In this document: positions 19,224 through 27,673 of the stretch, piece after piece
Position numbering within the stretch: the first letter of the stretch is position 1
Layout: every line of letters begins with the position of its first letter
The notes under the pieces: generated by a model
Databases searched by the model: none
What the model was told of the DNA's origin: nothing
The model's input: the letters and a program-made list of their open reading frames with translations, nothing else
Assembly (NCBI GenBank): GCA_035606665.1
Contig: DATNEY010000013.1
Span: 1-64,000 of the forward strand
Reading direction: 5' to 3'
DNA from: DASUGC01 sp035606665
GTDB taxonomy: Bacteria; Acidobacteriota; Vicinamibacteria; Vicinamibacterales; SCN-69-37
Length of the DNA: 64,000 nucleotides
Translations under genes and position numbers: made by a program

Positions 19224-20480
19224 ATGTTGGCCGTGAACAGCGTCGAGCTAGGGGCAGTCCCGCCGGAGCAGCGGAGACAGACACCGTTCGATCTGTTTCT
19301 GATCTTCGCCGGCGCGAACGTCGTCGCCACCACACTGCAGGTCGGCGCCGGTCTGGCCGGCCGGTGGTCGTTCGGTCAGGCGACCACCGTCATCGTAATC
19401 GGTGCGGTTGTTGGCGCGGCACTCGTCGCCGCGCTCGCACCGATCGGCACGAGGCTCGGCGTCCCGTCGATCGTCGCTTCACGAGCGGCGCTCGGGTTTT
19501 CCGGCGCGCAGTTTCTCGCGCTGCTGCTCTTCGTCACGAACTTCGCCTGGATCGCCATCAACAACGTCATCGCTGCGTCCATCTGCGCCAGGCTCTACGG
19601 GGGAGAGCAGCTCATGCCCGTATGGGCGGTCGGCGCCGGAATCGTCGCGACCGTCATCGTCGCAGGCGGCCCGAGACTGGTGGGCCTGGCCGATCGCTTT
19701 GCCGTACCCGCGCTCGCGGTTTCTGGCGCCGTGATGACCTACGCCTGTCTCGGTGCCACGTGGCCCGCACCGGACGCGGCGCCGGCGAGCATCACCGCGC
19801 GCGGGTTTTTCGGCGCGCTGGACGTCACGGCCGGATACCAGTCGACCTGGCTCCTGATGTTCGCGGACTACTCGCGTTACAACCGATCCGGCCGGTCCGC
19901 GGCGGTCGCGGTGTTCCTTGGCCTCGCGCTTACGGCCGCCTGGTTCATGCCGCTCGGATTCGCCGCGGCAACCATCGCGGGCTCGGACGATCCAGGCGCG
20001 ATGGTGAGCGCGATCGGCCTCGGCATGTGGGGCGCCCTGTGGGTGATGATGGCGACGCTCACCACGAACTTCGTGAACATCTACATGTCCGCGCTGGCGC
20101 TGAAGAGTCTTCGTCCTTCGACGCCGGACGCGGCGGGAGTCTGGCTGATCGGCGGCGTCGGCGCGGCGTTGTCGGTCCTCTCGACAGCGTGGCTCAACCA
20201 GTTTGCCGACATCACGCTGTTGCTCGCGGGTCTGATGGTACCCATCGGCGGCATTCTGCTCGCGCACTACTTCCTGCTCGCGCGAGAGGTGCGCGTGGAG
20301 GACCTGTACGACCGCACCAGCCGGTACGCCCGTACCGGTGGCTGGTCGATTGCGGGCGTCGCGGCGTGGGCGGCAGGCGCGGTTGCGTTCTACGTTTCAT
20401 CGGACATCGGCGGAACGCTGCCGGCGCTCGCGGTTGCCATCGCGGTGTATTCGGCCCTGGCCCGGACGCGTGGGGATTAG
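19224..20480 (+). CDS. NCS1-family permease (cytosine/purine/allantoin type)
   Basis: About 418 residues with some twelve hydrophobic segments. Family features are the N-terminal PPEQRRQTPFDLFLIFAGANV before the first helix, VGAALVAALAPIGTRLGVPSIVASRAALGFSGAQF, and GYQSTWLLMFADYSRYNR, which matches the conserved ADYSRY motif. It would import a nucleobase or related compound with H+ or Na+; the substrate is unknown. Either ATG 19224 or GTG 19233 could start it; neither has a clear ribosome binding site. It is divergent from hrpB. A hairpin begins at its stop codon. Confidence 0.88.
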   Translation: MLAVNSVELGAVPPEQRRQTPFDLFLIFAGANVVATTLQVGAGLAGRWSFGQATTVIVIGAVVGAALVAALAPIGTRLGVPSIVASRAALGFSGAQFLALLLFVTNFAWIAINNVIAASICARLYGGEQLMPVWAVGAGIVATVIVAGGPRLVGLADRFAVPALAVSGAVMTYACLGATWPAPDAAPASITARGFFGALDVTAGYQSTWLLMFADYSRYNRSGRSAAVAVFLGLALTAAWFMPLGFAAATIAGSDDPGAMVSAIGLGMWGALWVMMATLTTNFVNIYMSALALKSLRPSTPDAAGVWLIGGVGAALSVLSTAWLNQFADITLLLAGLMVPIGGILLAHYFLLAREVRVEDLYDRTSRYARTGGWSIAGVAAWAAGAVAFYVSSDIGGTLPALAVAIAVYSALARTRGD

Positions 20481-20531
20481 GGCCAGACGGGGTCGGACAC
20501 CTTGAGGGCGGCGTCAGACCCCATCCGGCCC
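20480..20531. terminator. Inverted repeat after the permease gene
   Basis: Arms GGGCCAGACGGGGTCGGAC and GTCAGACCCCATCCGGCCC pair imperfectly around a central 14-base segment. The repeat starts on the last base of the permease stop codon. It could terminate that transcript, although no T-run follows. It also looks like a REP-type extragenic element. Confidence 0.5.
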
Positions 20532-20570
20532 TACGCGGCGTTTTGAAGCTGAGGCGCATAGAATCCTGCA

Positions 20571-21644
20571 GTGACACTGCGGGATCGGCTGTCGGGCGCG
20601 CTCGTGATGGCGCCCATGACCAAAGGCTCCAACCTTCCCTACCGCCGGCTCTGCGTCGAGCTGGGCGCCCGGGTCCTCATCAGCGAAATGGTGGTGGCAC
20701 GCCGGCTCAAGCAGCGCCGCCGTAGCGAGTTCGCGCTGATTCGCCGGGCGCCGGACGAGCCCGTGTTCGCCGTTCAACTTGCCGGCAACAAGCCGGAGGA
20801 AATGGCGTGGGCGGCAGCCCTGGCCGAGTCCCGCGGCTCGGACTTCATCGACATCAACCTGGGCTGCCCGATCGATCACTTCACGCGCATGGGACTCGGC
20901 GCCGCGCTCGGCCGCCAACCCACCAAGGTCGGCCGCATCGTCGCGGCCATGTATGCCGCCGTGAAAATCCCAGTGACCGTGAAGATCCGGCTCGGCTGGA
21001 GCTCCGACTCGCTGAACTACATGACGCTCGCCCGGGCGGCCGTCGATGGTGGCGCGGCCGCCGTCTTCGTGCACGGGCGCACGCGGGAAGCCCGGTACCG
21101 GCATCCGGCTGACTGGACCGCGATCGCCGAGATTGCCGCAGCGCTTGAAGTGCCCGTGATCGGCAATGGTGACGTGCTCTTCGGCCAGGATGTCCAAGGT
21201 CTCCTCGACGCGAGCGGCGCGACGGCGGTCATGTCGGCGCGGGGTGTGCTCATCAAACCGTGGATCTTCCGCGAGGTCGAGCAGGGCTACTGGGACATCA
21301 CGGCCGACGAACGCGTCAGCATCTACCGGCGCTACGTCACGCTCGCGCTCGAGCACTGGGGCGGCGACGAATTTGGCCGCACGCGGATTCGCGAGTTTCT
21401 CCGCTGGCACGCCGGGTTCTGGTGCCGGTACGCTCCGCGTCGCGAGGACGGGTCTTGGCCGTCGATGCAAGCGCGCGAAAGCGCGTGGACTCCGCGATCG
21501 CCGCTCGAGGCGCTGCTTGCCCGGTCGGATGACGCGGCCCTCGACTACGTGACAGATGAGCTCCTGGCCGGGGGTGATCTGTCCCGGCCGCCGGCGGTTG
21601 GATCGGCAATGGCAGCGGACGCGGATCTCGTGGAGGCGGGCTGA
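20571..21644 (+). CDS. dus: tRNA-dihydrouridine synthase (Dus family)
   Basis: FMN enzyme that reduces uridines in tRNA loops. The 357 residues start at a GTG (MTLRDRLSGALVMAPMTKGSN). The flavin barrel shows SEMVVARRL, VQLAGNKPEE, DINLGCPIDHF with the catalytic cysteine C99, TVKIRLGW with the active-site lysine K138, FVHGRTREARYRHPADW and VPVIGNGDVL. The CPIDHFTRMGLGAAL segment and the C-terminal domain with WHAGFWCRYAP look more like the Dus3 group than typical DusA/B/C. The stop is followed immediately by the TonB receptor ATG, so the two are coupled. Confidence 0.88.
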   Translation: MTLRDRLSGALVMAPMTKGSNLPYRRLCVELGARVLISEMVVARRLKQRRRSEFALIRRAPDEPVFAVQLAGNKPEEMAWAAALAESRGSDFIDINLGCPIDHFTRMGLGAALGRQPTKVGRIVAAMYAAVKIPVTVKIRLGWSSDSLNYMTLARAAVDGGAAAVFVHGRTREARYRHPADWTAIAEIAAALEVPVIGNGDVLFGQDVQGLLDASGATAVMSARGVLIKPWIFREVEQGYWDITADERVSIYRRYVTLALEHWGGDEFGRTRIREFLRWHAGFWCRYAPRREDGSWPSMQARESAWTPRSPLEALLARSDDAALDYVTDELLAGGDLSRPPAVGSAMAADADLVEAG

Positions 21645-23897
21645 ATGCTTCCAGTTGTCGGCCTTGTTCTTGCGCTCAGCGCTCTTCAGGCCGGGCAGCA
21701 GCCTGCACAGTCCGGCAATCCTTCGATTCGCGGAACGGTCGTGGATGCCTCGACGAACAGGCCGGTCGCTGACGCGCGCGTCACCCTGATCGAGGCGGGC
21801 CTCAATACGCGGACCGGCCCTGACGGACGGTTCGAATTCGTCCACGTCGCGCCGCGCACCTACACGCTCACCGTGTCGACCATCGGCTACATCTTCGTGC
21901 GCAGGCGCGTCGATGCCGTGCTCAATACGAACCTCGACCTGAGCGTGCCGCTCGCCGAGGGCACCGGCACGTATCAGGAAGCCGTCACCGTCGCGGCCGA
22001 CGTCGCCTCGAAGCCGAAAGCGCTCGGAGTGTCATCGCAGATGGAACTGGGATCGGCCGGTCTTGCCGAACTGCGCGGCGTTGCGGCCGACGATCCGATC
22101 CGCGCCATCCAGGCGCTGCCCGGAGTTGCGACCGGCGACGACTTCCAGGCCGAGTTCTCGGTCCGCGGCTCCGCGTTCCGGCACGTCGGCGTGGTCATGG
22201 ATGGCACGCCGACGCAGCTCCTGATGCATACCGTGCGCAGCACGAACGACGCGGGCTCAATCGCGATGATCAACACAGACATCCTGAGCCGGGGCGCGCT
22301 CTTCTCCGGCCCGCACGCGCGTCCGCACGGGGACTGGCTGGGCGCGACGCTCGAGTTCGACGTGCGGGAGGGATCGCGCGATCGCGCGGGTGTGCGCGCC
22401 GCCGTCAGCGGCACCAGTGCCTCAGGGGTGTTCGAGGGTCCGCTCGGAGGCTCGCGTCGAGGGTCGTGGCTGTTTTCGATCCGCAAGAGCTACATCGACT
22501 GGCTCGTGAGGAAGATCGATCCCGACGTGACCAGCACCATCGGATTCAGCGACGCGCAGGCCAAATTCGCTTTCGACATCACCCCTCGACAGCAGGTCCA
22601 GCTCTTCGCCATCGCCGGCGATGCGGCATATCGCGATCCGGACAGCGGCTTTTCGAACGGCATCGATAATGCGCGATCGCGGAGCAGCATGGCATCGCTC
22701 TCCTGGCGCATCGCTCACTCGCGCGCGGTCGTCAGCCAGCGCCTGTCGCTCATGAGCGCGCGCTACGAGAACCGTGGCCGAGTCGGCCAGCATCTGGCCG
22801 ATGGATTGAGCCAGTCGCTGCATTGGCGAGCGGATGTCACCGCGCCGCTGTCTCCATCACTGACCTTCGAGGGCGGCGCGCGGCACGAACTCAGCGACGC
22901 GTCCGAAACTCTTCGGCGATTCGCCACGACCAGCAATTCCTCGGTTCGGCTGGTTGCGGAGCGCGCCATCTCGGCCGACCCGTCGACGTCGAGCGTGTGG
23001 GCGCAACTGTCATGGCGCGACAGCCGAGGTGGCGTCGCGGCGGGCCTGCGCGCCGTCAACCGGAGTGACGTCGAGTCAACGGCCCTTCCATGGCTGCTCG
23101 CCGAACGCACGTTCGGCCACACGACGGTGCGCGGTGGCGTTGGACGGTCGGTGCAATTCGTCGACCCCCTTATCAGTGCAATCACGCCATCCGTATCCGG
23201 ACCCGAACGGGCGGCGTCGTACGACGTCAGCGTCGAACAGCCCCTGGGGAGGGGATGGGGCGTCCAGGGCGCCATGTTCTATCGGAATGAACGAGACATC
23301 CTGCGGCGATCGGGCGAGGAACGGCTGAACCCTCTGACGGGCGCCCGCATCTTCGAGAGCGTCTTTCCTCTGTTCTCGAACGCGCTCGAGGGCACGTCGC
23401 GTGGCGCGGACCTGCTGCTCATTCGGCGATCGACAACGGGACTCACCGGGTGGGTCGGGTACACGTGGGCCCACACTCGCTACCGCGACGGATCGACCGG
23501 CGAGTCGTTCGATGGCGACTTCGATCAGCGCCACACGCTGAACGTCTTCGCGCAGCAGCGCCTGTCGTACCGTTTCGCCGTGAGCGGCAAGCTTCGGCTC
23601 GGCAGCAACTTCCCGATCGTCGGATATTTCTCAGGGACAACGGAATCAATGAAGCTGGCGGCTCTCCGCAACCAGGTGAGGCTGCCGTTCTATGCCCGGC
23701 TCGACCTCCGGGCCAACCGCACCTTCACGTTCCAGCGCTCGCGCCTGACGTTGTTTGCCGAAGTCATGAACGTCCTGGGCCGCGAGAACGGCGGTCAATC
23801 GGACGGCTTCGTCGTTTCGACGACGCTCGCAGCCATCGGCTACGTCGATCGGCTCCTGCCGAGAATCCCTTCAGCAGGCTTCCTGTTCGAGTTCTGA
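21645..23897 (+). CDS. TonB-dependent receptor with N-terminal carboxypeptidase-regulatory domain
   Basis: A 750-residue outer-membrane protein. A signal peptide (LVLALSALQAGQQ) leads to a CarboxypepD_reg/Cna-B-like beta sandwich (about residues 28-100; IRGTVVDASTNRPVADARVTLIEAG). A plug region follows (DPIRAIQALPGVATGDDFQAEFSVRGSAFRHVGVVMDGTPTQ), then a beta-barrel ending in F (SAGFLFEF), as expected for an outer-membrane protein. The ligand is unknown. It begins directly after the dus stop codon, so it is probably translated together with it. A strong bidirectional hairpin closes the gene. Confidence 0.88.
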   Translation: MLPVVGLVLALSALQAGQQPAQSGNPSIRGTVVDASTNRPVADARVTLIEAGLNTRTGPDGRFEFVHVAPRTYTLTVSTIGYIFVRRRVDAVLNTNLDLSVPLAEGTGTYQEAVTVAADVASKPKALGVSSQMELGSAGLAELRGVAADDPIRAIQALPGVATGDDFQAEFSVRGSAFRHVGVVMDGTPTQLLMHTVRSTNDAGSIAMINTDILSRGALFSGPHARPHGDWLGATLEFDVREGSRDRAGVRAAVSGTSASGVFEGPLGGSRRGSWLFSIRKSYIDWLVRKIDPDVTSTIGFSDAQAKFAFDITPRQQVQLFAIAGDAAYRDPDSGFSNGIDNARSRSSMASLSWRIAHSRAVVSQRLSLMSARYENRGRVGQHLADGLSQSLHWRADVTAPLSPSLTFEGGARHELSDASETLRRFATTSNSSVRLVAERAISADPSTSSVWAQLSWRDSRGGVAAGLRAVNRSDVESTALPWLLAERTFGHTTVRGGVGRSVQFVDPLISAITPSVSGPERAASYDVSVEQPLGRGWGVQGAMFYRNERDILRRSGEERLNPLTGARIFESVFPLFSNALEGTSRGADLLLIRRSTTGLTGWVGYTWAHTRYRDGSTGESFDGDFDQRHTLNVFAQQRLSYRFAVSGKLRLGSNFPIVGYFSGTTESMKLAALRNQVRLPFYARLDLRANRTFTFQRSRLTLFAEVMNVLGRENGGQSDGFVVSTTLAAIGYVDRLLPRIPSAGFLFEF

Positions 23898-23902
23898 ATG
23901 CC

Positions 23903-23941
23903 AAGTCGGGACTACTTTTCCGAGAAAAGTAGTCCCGGCTT
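23903..23941. terminator. Bidirectional rho-independent terminator
   Basis: A nearly perfect 18-pair stem (AAGTCGGGACTACTTTTC / GAAAAGTAGTCCCGGCTT, one G-T pair) with a CGA loop lies between the convergent receptor and response-regulator genes. The inner A/T run gives a T-tract in either direction. Confidence 0.8.
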
Positions 23942-23945
23942 CGCG

Positions 23946-24614
23946 TTACTCGTGGGGCGGCGGGCCGGAGGCGTGCTCGAGGCCGAGGAGTCCTTTGCGG
24001 AGGGCGTAGATCACAACCTCCGTCTGGGAGTTCAGGGACAGCTTGCGCATGATGCTCATGCGATGCGTCTCGGCCGTGCGCGGCGCAACGAAGAGCCGCT
24101 TGCCGATCTCGGCGTTGGTGAGGCCCTCGGCCATCAGATGAAAAACCTGGCGCTCACGCGGCGTGAGCTGGTCGTAGGGATCGCCTTTCGCGCGGCCCTC
24201 GTGGCTGACCGCGCGTGCGAGTGCGGCGGAGGCCTGGGGACTCACGTAGTAACCGCCATGGGCGACGAGGTCCAGCGCCTGGAGGAGCTCGGCGGTCCCG
24301 GCAGACTTCAGGACGTACCCCACCGCGCCCTTCTTGAAAGCCGCCAGGACGAAATCGTCACGGTCGAACGCCGACACAACCATGATGCGCAGGTCCGAGA
24401 CCTGCTTCAGTACCTCCTCGATAACGTCCAGTCCATGCAGGCCGGGGAGGCCAAGGTCGAGCACGAGGACCTCCGGCCGAAGGTCCTGGACGGTGGTCAC
24501 GACGGCGAGGCCGTCACCGATCTCCCCCACCACGATGTGGCCTGTGGCTTCGAGGATGCGGCGCAGCCCCGCTCGAACGAGCGCATGATCGTCTGCGATT
24601 ACTATGCGGGCCAT
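23946..24614 (-). CDS. NarL/FixJ-type response regulator
   Basis: A 222-residue two-component regulator. The receiver domain has the acidic pocket D8/D9, phosphoacceptor D53 (VLDLGLPG), the Thr/Ser switch position (SAFD) and K103 (VLKSAGT). From about residue 149 there is a LuxR-type helix-turn-helix (LTPRERQVFHLMAEGLTNAEIGKRL, RTAETHRMSIMRKL). It is cytosolic and activates or represses unknown targets. No complete histidine kinase is nearby; the divergent neighbour at 24711 is a kinase-less phosphoacceptor-like protein. The 96-base divergent gap may hold shared promoters. Confidence 0.93.
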   Translation of the reverse strand: MARIVIADDHALVRAGLRRILEATGHIVVGEIGDGLAVVTTVQDLRPEVLVLDLGLPGLHGLDVIEEVLKQVSDLRIMVVSAFDRDDFVLAAFKKGAVGYVLKSAGTAELLQALDLVAHGGYYVSPQASAALARAVSHEGRAKGDPYDQLTPRERQVFHLMAEGLTNAEIGKRLFVAPRTAETHRMSIMRKLSLNSQTEVVIYALRKGLLGLEHASGPPPHE

Positions 24615-24710
24615 GGTACGTACCTACTGGACGAGCGATTGTAATCGCCGCCGGCCGCCGGGCGAGAACCGTTATACTGCGGCCCCGACGATGGCCATGG
24701 GGACTGAACG

Positions 24711-24944
24711 GTGAGCGATCCCGAAGGCATCTCCCCCGAAGTACTCCGCCGCTTCACGCACGACGTGGTGAGCCCGCTCATGTCGGTCGTGGCCCTGGCG
24801 GAGGTCTTGTTGCTGGAAGCGCGCAACGACGATCGCCTGAACGAGGATTTAAGACGCATTCACGCCGCGGCCGACGAAGCACTGGGGATGGTCAGGGCGC
24901 TCAGCGCCGAGTTGAAATCCAGAGAACTCGACGCGGGACATTAA
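24711..24944 (+). CDS. Stand-alone histidine phosphoacceptor (DHp/HisKA-like) small protein
   Basis: A 77-residue protein read from a GTG. Residues 9-70 resemble the helical hairpin that dimerises histidine kinases. RRFTHDVVSPLMSVVALAEVLL matches the H-box (His17, Asp18, Pro22), and a second helix follows (RLNEDLRRIHAAADEALGMVRALSAEL). There is no catalytic ATPase domain, sensor or receiver. It is divergent from the response regulator and overlaps the end of the PilZ-like gene by four bases. It may be a phosphotransfer relay or a dominant partner for a kinase elsewhere, or simply a helical protein with a chance H-box. The domain resemblance is visual only. Confidence 0.65.
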   Translation: MSDPEGISPEVLRRFTHDVVSPLMSVVALAEVLLLEARNDDRLNEDLRRIHAAADEALGMVRALSAELKSRELDAGH

Positions 24945-25348
24945 GAAAAGGAAATCACGGCCGTCGCCCGGTCGATCAGGGCATTGATGCTGGCCGCCAC
25001 GCGCGGCGACTCGGCATTCAGGAACTTGAATCCCACGAGGAAACGCGAGCCGGCGGCCGATCCGTCGCCGTTGGGCCGCGAGTGAAGTGCCTGGGCGGTG
25101 AGCAAGGTCGACCAGACGCCATCGGGAGTGCTGAACCGGAACCGCATCACGCTCCCGAGAGAGGCGTCCGTCGAGGTTTGGGCGGAGAACCCCCCCGAAC
25201 CCAGGTTGTCGAGGGTCATCACCATCTGCGTATCCAGGCACAGCACCACAATCGGGGCCGCAGGCCGGAAGCGAATGTCCGTCCGTCGCTCTTCAGGCAC
25301 GTTTTTGAAACTCGCCGGGATGCTGCCAGATGGGACGGTCCCTGCCAA
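24941..25348 (-). CDS. PilZ-like domain protein
   Basis: A 135-residue cytosolic protein with the outline of a PilZ beta-barrel: an N-terminal basic segment EERRTDIRF carrying RxxxR, strands IVVLCLDTQMVMTLDN, the turn LDNLGSGGF, and a closing GSRFLVGFKFLN. PilZ domains bind cyclic di-GMP through RxxxR and DxSxxG. Here the second motif reads DNLGSG, with Leu where Ser is expected, so binding is uncertain. It converges on and overlaps the phosphoacceptor-like gene by four bases. It may act in surface or motility control, but nothing in the neighbourhood proves that. Confidence 0.6.
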   Translation of the reverse strand: MAGTVPSGSIPASFKNVPEERRTDIRFRPAAPIVVLCLDTQMVMTLDNLGSGGFSAQTSTDASLGSVMRFRFSTPDGVWSTLLTAQALHSRPNGDGSAAGSRFLVGFKFLNAESPRVAASINALIDRATAVISFS

Positions 25349-25396
25349 TACGGGTTTCTACGTGATTTAGGGGATCCGAATCGGAGATTTTTTCTC

Positions 25397-26002
25397 TTAG
25401 TCCTTCCGCAGGACCCACGTCGTCATCGATCGCTGACCGTGGACGATGGTCGTCTTCAGCGGATCGAGCAGCTTGCCTCCGAGGACGGCAGCCCAGCGGC
25501 CGAGAGTCGATTCATCAACGAGATACCGCGTCGTCCCGTCAGGCAGCACGTACCGCCCGTCGGCCTGACGCGTGACCTGGCCGGAAATGCCGTCGGAGGA
25601 CGCAAGCCGGCAGAACAGCATGCCACCTGGCGCGACAACCCGCCAGAGACTCCGGAGCATCGCTTCGAATTGCGCGTCGCTTCGCGCAAAGTGCAGGACC
25701 GCGCTGCAAATCACAACGGTGAAGTGGCCGTCTGGAAACGCCAGCGCCTCGAGTGTGCTGACCCTGAAACGATCGGGCGGTAGTCCGGGTGAGAGCGTGG
25801 CCGCCAGCTGGCGCACCTCCGCCACGGCATCTGCATCCCCGTCGACGCCCCACACATCCGCTCCCGACCGGAGCAGATAGACGAGATTCCGGCCGCCGCC
25901 ACAACCGGCATCGAGGATCCGGTCATCCGGGCGGATTCGGCCCTTGAGCAGTTGGTCGAAGAGGTAGATGTCGATGTCGCCGAATTGCTGATGCAGATTC
26001 AC
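25397..26002 (-). CDS. Class I SAM-dependent methyltransferase
   Basis: A 201-residue enzyme. Motif I is RILDAGCGGGRNLVYLL, the ribose-binding acidic motif is GVDGDADAVAEV, then ALAFPDGHFTVVICSAVLHF and the post-strand motif LWRVVAPGGMLFCRLAS. The opening IDIYLFDQLLKGRI is often seen in small-molecule methyltransferases. The substrate is unknown. It lies six bases after the GT-C gene and is probably cotranscribed with it, which makes a sugar- or lipid-linked substrate conceivable. Confidence 0.82.
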   Translation of the reverse strand: MNLHQQFGDIDIYLFDQLLKGRIRPDDRILDAGCGGGRNLVYLLRSGADVWGVDGDADAVAEVRQLAATLSPGLPPDRFRVSTLEALAFPDGHFTVVICSAVLHFARSDAQFEAMLRSLWRVVAPGGMLFCRLASSDGISGQVTRQADGRYVLPDGTTRYLVDESTLGRWAAVLGGKLLDPLKTTIVHGQRSMTTWVLRKD

Positions 26003-26008
26003 GAGGCC

Positions 26009-27631
26009 CTACCGCCGGCGATACAGGGAAAAGTCCTCGATGCGCGTTTCGAGGGTGTAGTCGCTGAGAAGTGCCTTCACCGCCGGATCTTCGGGCAGTG
26101 CGTCGACGGTCTTCGCGACCGCCGGGTCCGCCGTCGAGTGCAGGCGTTCGAAGATCACGTAGACCGGTCGGCGATCCTGGAGCTCGCGCGCGACGGCATC
26201 CAGCCTGAACCGCGGATCGGGAAAATCCTGGGGCGCGAAGAAGTTGACGCGAAGAAACCGCTGCGCGGTGAGCCTGTCCGACAGAAAGTAGAGGCCTGCG
26301 CCGTTGATGCCAAACAGGAAGACGCGGTCTTCGGACTGAGTCCATGCTCTGACGTAGGCTGCGAGCTCTGCGTTCGCGCGCGCCGAGTAGCCGCGGCTGG
26401 TCTGTGCGTACCCTCCGAAGTACTCGAGATAGGTCTTCTCCTCCGACTGCCCCCGCAAGAGCGCAACGTCCCTGCTGACATCTTCGACAACCCGTTGTAC
26501 ATAGTGGCGTCCGGCCAGCAAAGCCATCATCGCCAGCGCGGTAACGCCGGCCAGCACCCGGCGCGCCCGGCCGGCATTGAGGTCGCCAAGCCACCAGCCC
26601 GCCATTACCGCAAGGGGCGCCATCGCCTGCAGAAAGTAGCTGTTGTACAACCGCGCTCCGTTGACGACGATGACGAGAATCGCGGCGCCGCCCCAGAAAA
26701 GCGCCAGTGACGCGGCATCGGCGACGCGGCGGTGTCGCCCGAGTTCCCAAAGGGCGCCCGCTGAGCCTGCAACGCCGGCCAGCCAAAGCGGCTCGGTCTT
26801 CATCCTCAGAAACACGCTCCTGGAGAACGCGACCGCGTAGTCCATCGCGGTGAACCCGGCGCCCACGTACCAGCGATTGAAATCGACGACCGCGATTCGT
26901 GCTTCGATAAGGGCGCCGTTGCGCCACAACCAGACAACCATCAGAACAGGAACAATTGCAGCGCCGGCCGAAGCCAGCGCAAGCGCACGAATCCTGCGGG
27001 GAGCCTTGTCAGCGGATACTGCACCACCGGCCATCAGCGTCCACGTAACGAACGCCGGAAAGTACAGCGCTGCGTTCGGCTTGAAACTGATCGCGGCGCC
27101 GATCAGGACTCCCATGCCAGCGATGGAAGCGGATGACGGACGCTGCCGGTAACGCGCCGCGCACAGGGCAGCGAGCGCGAGGGAGGTCACGATGAACGTC
27201 TCGCTGACGCTCCGTTCGAGGAACCCGCCTTTGCCGTAGAGAAACGCCGGCATCGTCAGTACGGCAAAGAGCGCGGCTGTGAGTGCGCCTCCGAGGGATC
27301 CGGAAAGAATTCGGACGGTCAGATACAGCGCAGCCGTTGTGAGTGCTGCCGCGGACACGTCGAGCAGCACTACCGCCGCGCTGGACCAGCCGAAGAGCTT
27401 GAAGGCCGCCCAATACGTGAGAAAGATTCCTGGCGGGCGCTGCTCCCAGACGTCGATGTACAGACGCTGGCCGCGATCCATGCCGCGGACGGCTGAGGCC
27501 CACAGGCTCTGATCGATGCCGAGTGGCTGCGCGACTGCTGCAACCCTGATCAGCAGGGCGAGACCGGCGAGGGCGAGGCACGCGAGATGAATCGCGCGCA
27601 CGCGGCCCTGCCGCCCTGAAGTCATGTCCAC
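26009..27631 (-). CDS. GT-C family membrane glycosyltransferase (ArnT/PMT-like)
   Basis: A 540-residue integral membrane protein with about ten to twelve hydrophobic segments. The first external loop holds GIDQSLWASAVRGMDRGQRLYIDVWEQRPPG, the loop type of lipid-phosphosugar-dependent GT-C enzymes in which an Asp (here DQ) is catalytic. A C-terminal soluble region (ARNPSFRL-like DFPDPRFRLDAVARELQDRRPVYVIFE) follows. It probably moves a sugar from a polyprenyl-phosphate donor to an acceptor at the outer face of the inner membrane. It is divergent from the acetyltransferase/ketoisomerase gene at 27674. Acceptor and sugar are unknown. Confidence 0.8.
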   Translation of the reverse strand: MDMTSGRQGRVRAIHLACLALAGLALLIRVAAVAQPLGIDQSLWASAVRGMDRGQRLYIDVWEQRPPGIFLTYWAAFKLFGWSSAAVVLLDVSAAALTTAALYLTVRILSGSLGGALTAALFAVLTMPAFLYGKGGFLERSVSETFIVTSLALAALCAARYRQRPSSASIAGMGVLIGAAISFKPNAALYFPAFVTWTLMAGGAVSADKAPRRIRALALASAGAAIVPVLMVVWLWRNGALIEARIAVVDFNRWYVGAGFTAMDYAVAFSRSVFLRMKTEPLWLAGVAGSAGALWELGRHRRVADAASLALFWGGAAILVIVVNGARLYNSYFLQAMAPLAVMAGWWLGDLNAGRARRVLAGVTALAMMALLAGRHYVQRVVEDVSRDVALLRGQSEEKTYLEYFGGYAQTSRGYSARANAELAAYVRAWTQSEDRVFLFGINGAGLYFLSDRLTAQRFLRVNFFAPQDFPDPRFRLDAVARELQDRRPVYVIFERLHSTADPAVAKTVDALPEDPAVKALLSDYTLETRIEDFSLYRRR

Positions 27632-27673
27632 GAGAGAGCGAAGTGTACCAAACCGCGCTAGGATGTGACCGCC

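Noticed and set aside
18491..20725. A 744-residue plus-strand frame over hrpB and the permease
   Set aside because: It spans two real genes on different strands or frames and is highly Arg-rich. No start signal or family features.
20514..21845. A 443-residue minus-strand reading frame over dus
   Set aside because: It is Arg/His/Pro-rich, lies antisense to a clearly conserved enzyme and has no domain signs. It is a frame shadow of GC-rich coding DNA.
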